DNA from: Piper betle
Lineage: Eukaryota; Streptophyta; Magnoliopsida; Piperales; Piperaceae
NCBI GenBank assembly: GCA_033002965.1
Contig: JAURVB010012882.1
Location: forward strand, 83,287-147,286
DNA: 64,000 nucleotides
Direction of reading: 5' to 3'
The position numbers were made by a program, and so were the translations under genes. Shown here piece by piece: positions 51,709 to 64,000 of the stretch; position 1 is the first letter of the stretch; every line of letters begins with the position of its first letter. The notes under the pieces were generated by a model. It was not told the DNA's origin. It did no database searches and saw only the letters and a list, made by a program, of their open reading frames with translations.

Positions 51709-53377
51709 GGCCGGGGTTCGCGGACGGAGCTCGGCGCAGCGGTGCGGGCGGCGAGGTTTTGTAGGAGGTTGTAATAAGGGCTTTTCCGAACTTTCCAGAA
51801 TCTTCCCCTCTTTTATTTTATCTTTTAGTTTCCAGAAGGGAGGGGGTTAAGGAGGTGATTTATCCTAGGATTAATAGAATTTTAGAGTTCCAATTGAAAC
51901 TTTTGTTTTTCGTTTTTTTTTTTGGAAAAAGTTCAAGAGTTTTAACTATACCTTGGTTTATAAATATCCTGTTTATTCATTCATTCATTGACTCTTGACT
52001 TCCTTTGAAATAGTTTTATTATATATTTTTAACAAGTTAAATATTTTAAGGGAAAATTATATATATGAGTTCCATCACATAACTCCCATATGGGCTACTT
52101 ATTTAATTTGAACATTTTTATGGGTTTTATAAAATAATATTTATATATGTTAAAAGTAAGGTACATAAGTAAAAAATTCGATAAAATTTTATCTTATGAC
52201 TTATTGTTAAATATTTAAAAGATGTACAAATTAATATATATTTTTTAAAATTAAGTTTTATTACGATTATTTTGATAATTGAAATGAAATGGAGAAAAGC
52301 ATTAAATTGTGTTGAAAATTTATAATTACCCTTATCATTTATTATATTATTTATATATATAACTTTTAAATTGTAAGATCTACTCAAAATAAAAAATGTA
52401 TCTTACAAACTATACAAGGTATAACTTACCTGAATAAGGCTCATATTTTAGTTATATCACATTATTACAGTGAAACAATTTAATCATATATTAGAAACAT
52501 TTATATGCTACAGTGTTTAAGCATTTATTATTTGTCCAAGGTGAGCCTTTTTTTTGACGACTTTGTCACACAATAAATAAATCGAACGCAATTACTTGGA
52601 TTAAGGCATAAGTAATATTGGAATTTGTACCGGCGAGGGGAGGCTAAAACTTCGAAGTGCTCCATGGCCGATAAATCAAATTGTGTGCGCATACATGTGA
52701 GAAATCTTTGTCGATCCGGTGAATCATATTTGTTCATTTTTTGTATTCCAATTTTTGGGTAAAAATTTCAATCAAATTGATCGTAAACCTTTTAGAAATA
52801 GAACGTTGCTCTTTCTTAATGAAAAGTACAGACCACACCAAGTACTTGCCAAAAAAAAAAAAAAAAGAAAAAAAAAGAGACACCACTAGAACAGCATAAA
52901 TTTACCCTCGGGCAGGTCACATTTGTGCACAATAACCTGCTAATGAGCATCATTTTACAATTTTTTTTTTTAACGAGCCATCAATAGCCATTTGTTATCA
53001 TAATAAGCAGGTGATTTCCAAGGGATAACAGCCATTTTAAATGTTAGCCTTGTTTAATCCAAGCTTGAAATAGAACCCAAAAGTTGAGCTGAAGCTGCAT
53101 GAGGAGTAGAGTTCTAAGGTGCAACGCCGGCACCACAACAAGGCATTTACAATCCATATTGCTGGGGAAGTTAACTAAAGAATTACCACCAATCTCTTTC
53201 TGAGGAGTTGAACCCAAAAGGATGGTAACAAATTTAAAATTTCTGTAAGCACTCCCTGATTTTTCATTGCAACCCGCAAAAGGTGGGTGTTTTGAACCTT
53301 CACAAATCACACCTAAAATAACCTCGAAGCTTGGATAATACCAAAGGTGCAAGAAACGGAAATTACCGAAAGAATGC
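51709..53377. other. Intergenic, AT-rich
   Basis: Promoter side of the BOBBER gene, then AT-rich sequence with an A-rich tract near 52850-52876. 53000-53377 is the 3' flank of the next gene. No gene seen. Confidence 0.5.
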
Positions 53378-56300
53378 CTAAACAACTCCAGTTGAGATCG
53401 GAGGGGAGCTGAGAAGTCTTTCCACCTCATCATTCGCTTCAGCTTGTATCCTCCACCGCTGCACGAGAAAATTAGACTTCAGATAAGGAAAAAAATTTTA
53501 CATGAAAAGTTTGAGACTAATTTCTATATTCCATATTGAGCATTTTCCACTATTATACAGCACAATTAGCGCATTAAGAGTATAGCAATTAGCAGTTACC
53601 TCTTCAAGGTCCTCTAACTCCATCATCTGCTCTATCTGTTCAGCAATGGATTCCTTGAATAGACATACATCACAAGGCGTCAGAGTTTCATAAGAAAAGG
53701 TCAAAGAGGGAAGCACCATATGAATAATAAGGTACTTAATCAGGATTTATGACAAGACACTAATACTAAACTAGAACTGCTACTCAATCTCCACATAATA
53801 GTGCAATTAATTCACAAAATGGAGAGAGCAAGTTAGAACTCACTGCATTGCTTACTGACTCAGCAGCAAGAACATCCGAGTCCATTTCCACCTCGATTTC
53901 AATCATTGAAGAAATCTGGAAAAGCAATTTCAGGTCTATAAAAGTTTATGAATCATCAAATAACAACATAGAACTGAATCATTTTCATACAATATACCTT
54001 TGCATAGCTATCAATAAGTTCCAGTCTTGCAATAAGTGAACTTTCCAAGCTTTCACGTACCTTTTTCACTCTATTTCTTCGGGTTCTGGCAAGAGAAAAG
54101 AAATTCATATACAAAGTATGCAGATGAATTCCACATGAGAATTTGCAACTCAAGCAAATGGAAAAATAACAACACAAGGTTTGGAAGGATAGTAGAATTA
54201 CCGGTACGATGGTTCTCCCACAGAAACTATTTTATTTTCCAGCTGGCACATGCGTGCCAACATCCAAATCTACATAGACATGGCAAAATATTAAAGTCAA
54301 AAGTATGATACAAATGAAAGCGAATGTGACTACTGTATTGGCAACGACAATTGTTTTGGCAGTCACGGGAACCTACAACCAAGTGAACCAAAAAAAGTAT
54401 CACACCTCTTTTTCAACAGCCTGCCGAAGAGTCCTGATGCGATTCTGAAGCAAATCATACTGAGATAGAAGCTGCTGCTTGAGGGCAACCACATCCACCA
54501 TCTTCACTGGAAGCTGAAGTTCGAAAATAAAGCAAAAAATGGTCTAAGAGTTAGTACTGCATGAACAGAAAAATCAGAGTACATTAATTTTTTCCAGTTT
54601 CCACAAATCACTACTAGTAAAATGAACACACACTAGAACAGCTGAGCATAATTTAGACCACGTATTTAAAAAATTACTACCTTCTTCAGCTGTGGCAAAA
54701 CTACATTGTTCACAGCAGTTCCCAACATTAAAGATGCAACAGCAACGACTGGAATAAGCTTTGGAAGACTCGGATCAATAACACCAGAGGCCACATCTCC
54801 TGTAGCCAGGAAAGCAGCGGTAGGGATAAGAAATGATGGGTTAAGTAAAAAGGAACTTCCACTTTTCGTTGGAGCTCTTAGCAACAGTGACTCTTGTCCA
54901 GTTACATGATTTGTTAAGCTCATGGGCTCCCCAGGTTTGAATGTGGGAGCAGCCGCTGCAAATTGTAAAGGACCCATTTTAAAAAATGCATTTGAGCTTG
55001 CCAGCACAATAGTCACCCTTTCTCCTTGTTGGGCAGGAAGTTCAACTGTTTTAGTTGCAAGTTTATAGGTACGAGCAGCACCATTAGGAGATTGAACCTG
55101 GTAAAAATAACTCCTCTTAGTTAATAATTAATGTAAAAAGAAAAATAAGTCCAATTCTTTGTAAAATGCAAACAAAGCATTAATTATTCAACAAAGATGG
55201 GAAAGCACAACGAATCATATGTCACAAACCTTGCAATTGAATGAGAATACATATAAGTGAACAAATAGTAAAAGCACAGGGGCAGATATGGACACGAGAT
55301 TACGAACTGATCAAGATAAATAGCTTTCAAGCAGGTTCCCAAACAAAGGTCCAAAAGGCAACAATGATTAATCTTAAGAGATTACTTCAAAAAATATGTA
55401 GATAACGCAAAAAACCTACACCAAGGACTCTGATGTAGTACAATATTAGTCGTTTTTATTTCAAATAAAATGTCATGAAATAATATTTCATTGACTGAGT
55501 CAAATTAGGATATTTTCTAGTCTATTTGGCATATTTTCTGTTAGAGATTTTTAGGAACAATAATGAGAGACTTATGCTAAAATCTCTCCTTAGTTGTTTG
55601 AGTTATGTCTATAAATAGAGGACCAATATTTTGTAATGGGAGAATAATGAATGACAATTGAATTCCTCTCATTTATCTTCTCTAGTCTTTTTTCTTATTT
55701 CCTCGGACTCTATCAGACTCCAAACTAGTTAGGGTAATTGGCTAATTGTAATGGCTTTCAGTTTCGTCTGCTCATGGACAATTGTTGATTTTACCATGAA
55801 AACTAGAATTTTAAGTGGTGCTTGCAAAATCTTCTAATGAAACAAAACTTCCAACTCAAGAACGCTATTTTTTTTAACTGCTATATCTGCACCCACAAAT
55901 TATTTTACCTTCAATTATGCAAATGTTTATGAACTGCATGTTGTTCCCATAAGTTTACATGATGTACCTTTAAATGATCTAGGCAACAATTTCATTTGCT
56001 AGCAAGGAGAGAGAGAGGCACAGAGAGAGGAGGAAACTTGAGGAAGATAATGTACCAAGGAAGTACAATTACAAAATACTGTAAAAGGAGATATAAGAGG
56101 AGATGGAGGAAGAAAATAAAGGATGAGCAAATATTAGTAAAAGGACATAATGTACCACAATTGAATGAACAGCAGCTGGAATGCCTCGATTCCTTGATTG
56201 GAAGAATTTCAGCCCTCTTTCCAATGCAGAGATATCCATGCTGCGTTCGGCAGGAGTAGATCCTTAGGCAAAGTCAATATCCACCATCAACGTCATATGA

Positions 56301-58767
56301 AACAGATATTTTCAAATACAATAAGAATAGAGTTATGTATACGGGTTTAGTATTTACTCAATTTGAGAAGTATACACTCCACTGCAGGATAAGATGCTCG
56401 GGCAATGAGGAGTGCGTAGGATGCTTTATATAATTTAAAGGTAATACCAAGTAAAAAAATACAGACCATCGGCATGAGGAATGTTTAAGTTCCTTGAGTA
56501 TGTAACTCTAAAAGGCTGAAATTCTAACGAAAAATAGACACACTCCACTCAATGTAAAAGTAAATAGTCATAAATATAGTCAACTTCAACAAACCTGATT
56601 TCTTCAGACTCAATACTGTAAATTTCTCCAGAAACAAGTTCATATTGGTAGCGACATTTGGAACAAGATGCCACCTGCAGGCATATTAATTTCGAAAAAT
56701 GAAGCACTAAAAAAGACCTTCTAAACGAGGCCAACTACAAATATATAATGTCAGCAGGATATTACTTAGTCTTGGTTTCAAGTACTCATATATGGAAGCA
56801 CGTGACGGTTAACAAGTTCAAACTGGCTTTGCAAGTGCAATGAGCTTGCACACTTGCATATCAGGCTCATGTTTTGATTCAGGCCTCAATCCAATTGAGC
56901 AGAGGAAACAATCTAATAGAGTAATTGTACCCGGGATTTGGCTTTGTTGGTCAGCTTGACTCGTGTAACCACCTATTTCCAGCCATATAAAAAACTAGTT
57001 TTCCTTTCACCTCAAAAATATCTAAGCCTTTGTTTTACCACTTGTTCAACCATTTGTTTCTTCGTTGAAAGCAAAAGCAGAAAATGTACTTCCTTGAGTA
57101 TTTATGACAGGTATTGATAGAACCACCTTAACATTGATATTTTAGGTCAATTTAGTTGAAAATGGTCCTCATTAGATCTTTTAAAATTGTCTCAGTAATC
57201 CATGTAGCAAAGTTGTCACTTTCAGAATTATGTAAAGTAGTGTTGGGATGGATCCTAAACTAGGACCCATGCAATTACAAATGCAAAATTTTAAATGGTT
57301 GGATGCCCTACCTGACACCAACCCTCCTCCTTTATCCGAGCTTGAAACAAACAATGCAAAAGCACTGGCGGAGTTATAATCAGAATTAGCAAAATTCTAA
57401 GGTAGATATTCTTAAAAAGTTAGCTTGTGGAAAAGCTCCTGCTGTTAATGATAAAAATATTGTAAACAATGTAGTTATAGAGTAAAAATTAGCAATATTT
57501 TTGTGACCTGATGTCTCTTGTTCCTATGTCAATGAAAATCATATTCGTGAACATCCTCAAGTGAGTATAGTTATTCAGAAAAAGCTTCTGTATGACACAT
57601 GAGAAAACTCTCATAATACCCTTACTTGGTTACCATGCTGAGGTTGTGCAACAGCAATGGCTATCATACAAGTTGGACAACGCACGATCCTCCCAAAAGA
57701 AACCTGAAATTTTCAATAATGGATGCATCTGATGAACCAAGCCGAAATGTAACCTGGAGTAGTAGCAATCAGCTAATCACCAAGAGAAAAGCTCACGGAT
57801 GATTTATACCTCATCAGAATCCCCTATTCGTGATATGAATGAGACTGCACGAATTGCGTCAGAGACCCGAAGTAAAGATGCCAGCCCCACAACAAGTGAT
57901 GCATAAGTATGCACATCTGGCCTAGCCCATTTCCAGCTATTCCCAGTTAAGCTCTGCCCACTAGTATCTGCAGATAAACAAATATACACTCATATCACCT
58001 CAAAATCACAGTCACTATCAACAAAAAAGGAAAACAGCAGCTAGACACACAATTCAAAATTAAACACATCTATATGGGTATTCATGAGTATTACTGCTAT
58101 CATTCGGCCAATGAAATATGAAGTATTGAATCATAATTTTCGAGCAAAAAAAGAGAAGAATTACACAAAATTGAGCATTAAGTATCAAATTAAGAGTTCA
58201 AAAAAATCAATTATTGCACAAAAACACGAAGTGTTAATTTAAGAATTGCACAAAAAAATCAATAAATGCACACAGAAAACAACACCTCCCTCACAGATTG
58301 GTTGATAGAAAAGCACGATTAAGAAATGAACGAACAGCTGATGAACAGCAGACCTGAGTTGAAAGAGGAGCGCATGGCCGACACAATCGAAAACGCCAAT
58401 TCGGCATTGTTCCTATCCAGCGCTGCCTTAAAAATCCTACAACAATCAGACGCACAAACAGTGCCCCCACCCACGCCCGCCCTCTCGGCAACAACCTCCA
58501 GCGCCTGCTCCGCATCGCCGGCCGCCGCCGCCGCCCTCACCGCCCCCTCATCGAGCGGTCCGGCCTCCGGCCCACAGCCTCCTCCAAAATACGCCGCCCT
58601 CGCTCGGATTTTCCGGCCGGGACGAGGCGAGAGACGGCGGGGGGCGGCGAGCTCTGCGAGGAAGAGGATCAAGATAGCTCTTCGGCGAGGAATGGAAGAG
58701 AGGAGGGGCTTGGAGGGGGAAGGGGGAAGTGGGGAGAGATGGAGAGGGTGTGGAAGGTGAGCGTCAT
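53378..58767 (-). CDS. Conserved plant protein: transit peptide, helical repeat, zinc site, membrane pair, coiled coil
   Basis: Twelve exons: 58767-58354, 57967-57810, 57703-57626, 56674-56595, 56240-56156, 55097-54681, 54513-54406, 54269-54202, 54085-53998, 53915-53844, 53653-53600 and 53458-53378; about 567 codons, all later junctions in phase. From memory it matches an uncharacterised family in many land plants, with no biochemical role known to me. Order: Ser/Pro-rich MTLTFHTLSISPHFPLPPPS, a transit-peptide-like start; helical segment GPLDEGAVRAAAAAGDAEQA resembling a PPR or TPR pair; WARPDVHTYASLVVGLASLL; VRCPTCMIAIAVAQPQ and ASCSKCRYQYELVSGEIYSI, giving a Cys-X2-Cys pair in each of two exons; a domain with VELPAQQGERVTIVLASS; two hydrophobic segments near FLIPTAAFLATGDVASGVI and LIPVVAVASLMLGTAV; then a long helical tail. 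Exon 1 needs one more base: the start frame ends at TGA 58669-58671 and the conserved frame opens next to it. Function not assigned. Confidence 0.85.
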
Positions 58768-60939
58768 GGATTGGTGGTGGGGGTAGCGTCGGCGGTGGCC
58801 TGCATGGGAATTGGGGAGGGTTTGGGAAGGCGGGAGGGGTGAAGAAGGGATGAGGAAGAAGGGGCTGGGAAGATTACGTGCAGGGCGGTGGGGCCCCTTC
58901 CTTTTCCACATTATCTCCTTTTTTTTTATTTTACTCTCTTTTATTTTATTTTTATCTTTCTATCTCGATAATATCCTAAACTAGGGGTACTCACCAGGCG
59001 AGTCTAAGACGAGTTTTACTATGGTTTAAATTCCTCGCCTTTGATTATGAATTCAATGTAGTAAATAAATATTTAAATTGATTTGAGTTTGAGTAGAATT
59101 TGAATTAGCTTAATTCATATTTATTGATGTATTTTTTATATAATTTAATTTAAAATTAAAACATCTTAATTTTGGGATATTATGTACAAAAGATAGTTGA
59201 ATTTTATATTTTTTTATTTAAATTTGTTATTATACAATAATATTTTATAATTTAATTAGATCAAATTATAAAAAAGGTGAAAATTTTGAATTATCTAAAA
59301 TACTATCACTTAAAATATTAAAATAAATTTAACTAATATTATTATAAAAAACATAAAAAAGAGATTGGTGCACAGCCTCTTGAGTGCTGCTAGTTCGGGT
59401 CATACCGAATTGGGTCATCCAAGGGGACCCTCATCCCGTTGCCCCACCTCGTCATGGTTAAAATAATAAATAATAATGGCAATATTATCAACCAAACCAT
59501 AATCGAGTCATTGACATGCCCTACTTGGACAATATATTTACATTAAGCCAACTTTTAAAATATTATAATAATATAAAATTATAATTAAATATATTAATAA
59601 CATTATTTTTTATTTTTATATATCAATAATTTTAAATATTTATTAAAATAGATGAACAATTACTCTCAATCTATTTGTATCTAATATATGAAAGCAACAT
59701 TATTCACTTTATGGAAAGACTCAGACAATAATTTTTATTGCGGGGTCAATGTATTATAAATAATTTAGTTAGAATTATATGCTAAATTTTTTTCTATGCA
59801 TTATCTAATATATTAATTTAACCGTATATTGGAGGTTGTCTTATTAATAAGTCACTTTTTATGATCTATTATGGTATTTAATTTAATTAACTTATAAAAA
59901 CACTAGTTAATTAACATATGATATTGTATATTCAAGATCGTACACTTATTTCTAATTTATTATGACAGTTCAAAATAGAAATAAGCATCTATAAAATTTG
60001 TGTGGGTCCCAAAATTGGATATATGATTTCTTTTATGCCATTCCATGAATGGTCATGCATACCAACTTAGAAGGTTTAGACAATAAGATTAGAATACGGT
60101 TTTCTTCGAGATTAAGGTACCACTTCATTTGAATCATGTTATTAGCTATAGTTGATATTCAAGTAATTGTTGTGTATATTATTTATCTAGGTTTAGTAAT
60201 TTTTTTTATCATATGCACATACAAAATAGTAAAGTTTTTAATTAATTTATCATTTGTTTATAATAATTATTAAAATTAAGTAAGAATCTTAATTGAACCA
60301 AATAAAATTGCCTAATTAGAGTCAAATTACATTTATTTTTTTTAAATAGCTAAAAAAAGTTAAAAGCAAAATATTGTGAATTGTTATTATTTTTTGAGTT
60401 TGAGCCAAAATTTCCCTGTAAGTAAATTGTTGTTATTTGTTAGTAATAATGTTATATGTTGTGACCGATATGTTTTGTCTTTGTTGATGCTTAGATGAAA
60501 GCCTATGTCTAATTTTTTACGCTTGTTAAATCATGTTTTCTTTTATTAAATAGTCATTCTGAAGATTCTTAGGGCTAATGTCCGCTTGTTTAAAGGGGAC
60601 ACTTATAAGGGAAGGATGCACTGGATGATTTTTATTTTTGTTAATTGTATTAAAAAATGACATACTTATTTTAAAAATTATTTTATTTTCCTTTTTGCAT
60701 ACTTTTACTAGTTCAATGAACTTTACTAGTTAGATGATTATAATTTTATTTAAAATAATTAATTTATTAAAAATTAATTAACTAAATGTTATAAATATTA
60801 TTAATTTTAATACCAATAATAAATAATAAATATATCAAACTAACGATGTAATAACTTGGTAATGACATCGATGACATTACAATCATATTATATTATTTAA
60901 TATATCAGCCAATACTTTTTTTCAGCCGCCCTAGGCTAT

Positions 60940-60940
<1 letters not shown>
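58768..60940. other. AT-rich intergenic desert, left part
   Basis: 58768-58920 is the GC-rich promoter side of the preceding gene. After it, no gene is seen. A short GC-richer island at 59365-59460 containing GCATACC-free, CCGTTGCCCCACCTCGTC-like sequence stands out in very AT-rich DNA and may be a repeat remnant. Confidence 0.5.

Positions 60941-60941
<1 letters not shown>

Positions 60942-60976
<35 letters not shown>
60942..60976. repeat. (AT)n microsatellite
   Basis: About 17 AT units directly before the segment leading to the G-rich island. Confidence 0.95.
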
Positions 60977-60981
<5 letters not shown>

Positions 60982-61139
60982 GTAATATTTTTCTGAGCAA
61001 GGGGTATAAAAATTTTTCTGCCCCAAATTCTGTTTTGAGCCGTTTGATTACAAAGACGGCCCAAATTTAATTTATTTTTTTAAAGTTAAAATTTGATCTG
61101 AACTGTCTAATTACAATGACGGCTCATATCAAATGTTAA

Positions 61140-61415
61140 AAAAACCCCAAGCCGCTGCCCTGCCGCGTCGCCACGGACACCGCTGCCCCGCTCCCTCAAC
61201 CCCGCGTCCCATGACGGACTGGGGTGGGCTGGGAGGAAGGGCGGGGGCTGCAGAGCCGGGGTAGGGGAGGGAGAGCGGGAGCGACAGAGCCAGGGCTGGG
61301 GAGGGAAGGCTGGGGCGGCGAAGCCGGGGCCGAGGCGGGGGAGGGAAGGGGCGAGCAGAGTGGGAAGGGGAGAGGGGGAGGGGGCGGCTGCAAGGGGGCC
61401 GCCCGCCCCTCGATA
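61140..61415. other. Strand-asymmetric GC island
   Basis: The first 70 bp is C-rich (CCGCTGCCCCGCTCCCTC), then 61215-61400 is G-rich with about a dozen runs of four or more G separated by short A/C-containing spacers. On the plus strand an open frame crosses it, but its composition is low complexity (Gly, Arg, Glu) and there is no motif, so I do not call a protein. It lies in AT-rich DNA, preceded by an (AT)n run and two imperfect copies of a TTACAA-GACGGC segment at 61048-61125. Confidence 0.7.
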
Positions 61416-63360
61416 AATATACTTTTATTAAAAAAAATAATTAAATTAAATTAATAAAGACCCAATGCTCTTCTTTCTTTTTGCCAAAGTTTTATAATTG
61501 CCAGCAAAGTTGTTTCTTTTTTTGTCTATTTCCTTAAAATCCAAAAAAATCTTCTTTTATTTATACTTTCGCTTTATTTACATAGTACTATAATATATGT
61601 TGTTGATTCAACATTGTTTAACCAGGCAAGTGTCTCACCCATTTCCGTTTTCAAGTAAATAGTTCAATTCAAATAATTTTATTGATATGATTGTTCTATA
61701 TCAAATAAATTGACAACTTTTTTGGAGTCGTCTCCTCTTAACTCCTACTAAAGCAGTGGTAGAAAGAGTACCGAGTTTAGGATCTAATGAGCTATCTTAC
61801 CTTCTCATAAATCTGAAGTGATTTGAAATTTAAAGTATGTAGTGCAAAATTTTCAGTTGTTGTGATCTTACATTGGCTTGTGAGCTAGACGAATTGGGAA
61901 GGCCATACTCATATCCATTAAAATAAAATGTTAATGTATAACTCTTTGATTATTAGTCATATGAACTCACTGCTTATTATATCTTTGTATTATTTTTCTT
62001 AAAAACAATTTGGGCATTGGCTAAGCATCTGATGAACTTGATCTTTGTATATAAATAATGTAATGATATGTTGAGTTATTAGTTAGTTGTAATTAGTTAT
62101 ACGAGCATGATTTACATCAATCCTATTATTTTGTGTTGTGAGTTGTGACTAATTCTTCGGGTTTAATTCTTTAAATTTTAAAAAAATTATTGGGTTTTTA
62201 GCATTTTTATTTGTTTAGTTGATTTTAGTCATTATATTAGAGTATTTATTTAATTTTTATTAGTTTAGAATATTTGTCGGAAATTGGATTGGAGAAAATA
62301 AAAGAAAGTGCAAAGTAATAAAGAAAAATAAATTAATTTGGAGAAAATCCCTAAGTAGTCAATTCTGAATAAAAAGCCCATTATTGCTAAACTGAAGAGC
62401 AAACAGAGCTGGAAGTAGGAAATAAAAAATGTCAATATATGAGCCTCAAAGACCTATTTTGGGAAAAATAGCAAAGAGGTGGAGAACGAGTTCATATTTT
62501 ATATTATTTATTCATTTCCAAGACCTATCTATAGATTAAAAAACATGAATTAGGGATTTTTTTCTTCTTTCATCGACGGCTCTATTCTACATTGGTGGAT
62601 TTCTCAAAGACGAATAAAAGAAAGACATTGGCGATTCAAATAAAGGGCGATTCAAAAGAATTTATCTTTTTTAATATTTTTGTGTATTTCTTATAATATC
62701 ATCGTGAATTGCTCAAATACTTTTCGTTTATTAGTTTTGATTTTATATTTTATAGAGTAATTTATTTTATGCTATAAACAAGACGGATCTTGAACCAGAA
62801 ATATATAGTTTTTTATTAATAGATGAATTGTAATTATTTTTTTAATTGGAATTCTATTATATTTTGATTAATATTTTTTATTTATTGGCTTAGTCATTGT
62901 AGCACCATGATGCTCAAAGAGAAAAGTTATAATACATGATTAATTAAATAATAAATTGATATCTATAGAATATTGTCTTACATTAAAGGTGATTTGTATG
63001 AAAAAGGGAGTGTTGAATATTTATGTAATTTGTGAAACTTTAATTTGAAAAAGAGAATTTATTATAATGACTTTGTAAAATTTAGTTTACGACGGAGGGA
63101 AGTTAATGAAGATTTTACTCGAAATATGGATGATAACTTAGATAAAAATTCTAAAAATTCATTATCGTTTGCTTTAGATAATTTAGCTTAGGAAATTAAT
63201 TGAAGTAATTAATTGTCTTTGAGCAAAATTGGATTAAATTTATATTTAATTCAAATATCTTTTAACATGTTATATATTAAAAAATTTTAAGCCAAAATCT
63301 AAAATAAAATTATTTGACCAAATAGAGACATCTTAATTATATCTAAACCCAAAAATGTTA
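61416..63360. other. AT-rich intergenic desert, right part
   Basis: Nothing recognisable. Sequence composition is uniformly AT-rich up to the promoter of the epimerase gene. Confidence 0.5.
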
Positions 63361-63373
63361 TATTATATAATAA
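63361..63373 (+). promoter_or_regulatory. TATA-like element of the epimerase gene
   Basis: TATTATATAATAAAG lies about 165-180 bp upstream of the start codon, on the boundary where AT-rich spacer gives way to GC-rich sequence. Position and composition fit a core promoter, but no transcription start can be seen. Confidence 0.35.
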
Positions 63374-63380
63374 AGACTAA

Positions 63381-64000
<620 letters not shown>

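Noticed and set aside
61224..61454. Gly/Arg/Glu-rich 76-codon open frame
   Set aside because: Low-complexity product of the G-rich island; no start context or conservation visible.

Overview
The window is nuclear DNA of a flowering plant. Its genes are split by many GT-AG introns of about 80-1500 bp, introns and spacers are AT-rich, some first exons are very GC-rich, and decayed LTR retrotransposons are present. The strong 5' GC bias of several genes might suggest a non-grass monocot or an early-diverging lineage, but this is a weak inference and no species is named.

Layout. 1-1331 (+): the 3' end of an unrecognised gene whose last exon carries a 17-residue tandem repeat. 1740-2215: a CTCGACTCG-rich non-autonomous repeat. 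3002-12207 (-): a 24-exon histone-lysine methyltransferase of the ATX3/4/5 type (PWWP, several PHD fingers, SET, post-SET). 12208-27438: a gene-poor accessory block with an orphan two-exon fragment (15336-15579), a Ty1/copia relic (about 15900-18540), interleaved inverted repeats (18550-18680), two inverted copies of one long repeat (about 18790-20330 and 20413-23300) and a probable LTR remnant (about 24480-25010). 27439-37842 (+): a 23-exon CLU/TPR protein of the REDUCED CHLOROPLAST COVERAGE (REC/TSS) family. 38649-39880 (-): plastid NAD-malate dehydrogenase. 43301-45535 (-): a CCT-motif protein. 49556-51708 (-): a BOBBER/NudC CS-domain co-chaperone. 53378-58767 (-): a conserved, probably plastid, plant protein with a four-cysteine zinc site, two hydrophobic segments and coiled coils. 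58768-63539: a 4.6-kb AT-rich desert with one G-rich island. 63540-64000 (+): first exon of UDP-glucose 4-epimerase.

The genes are unrelated housekeeping or regulatory loci. There is no operon-like cluster, and no CRISPR, phage or defence system. Three genes have a plastid link (MDH, the CLU/REC homologue and the 53-58 kb protein), but nothing shows that their proximity is functional.

The strongest window-wide signal is technical or evolutionary. Five otherwise well-conserved genes each carry at least one 1-2-base frame break, and several of these fall in homopolymers. Exon phases show what is missing: adding one base restores the expected exon length in six of the eight places. This points to uncorrected sequencing indels more than to pseudogenes. 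An automatic annotation of this window would wrongly split or truncate those genes.

Exon boundaries were read by eye from splice sites, phase and remembered family sequences. No alignment or search was run.
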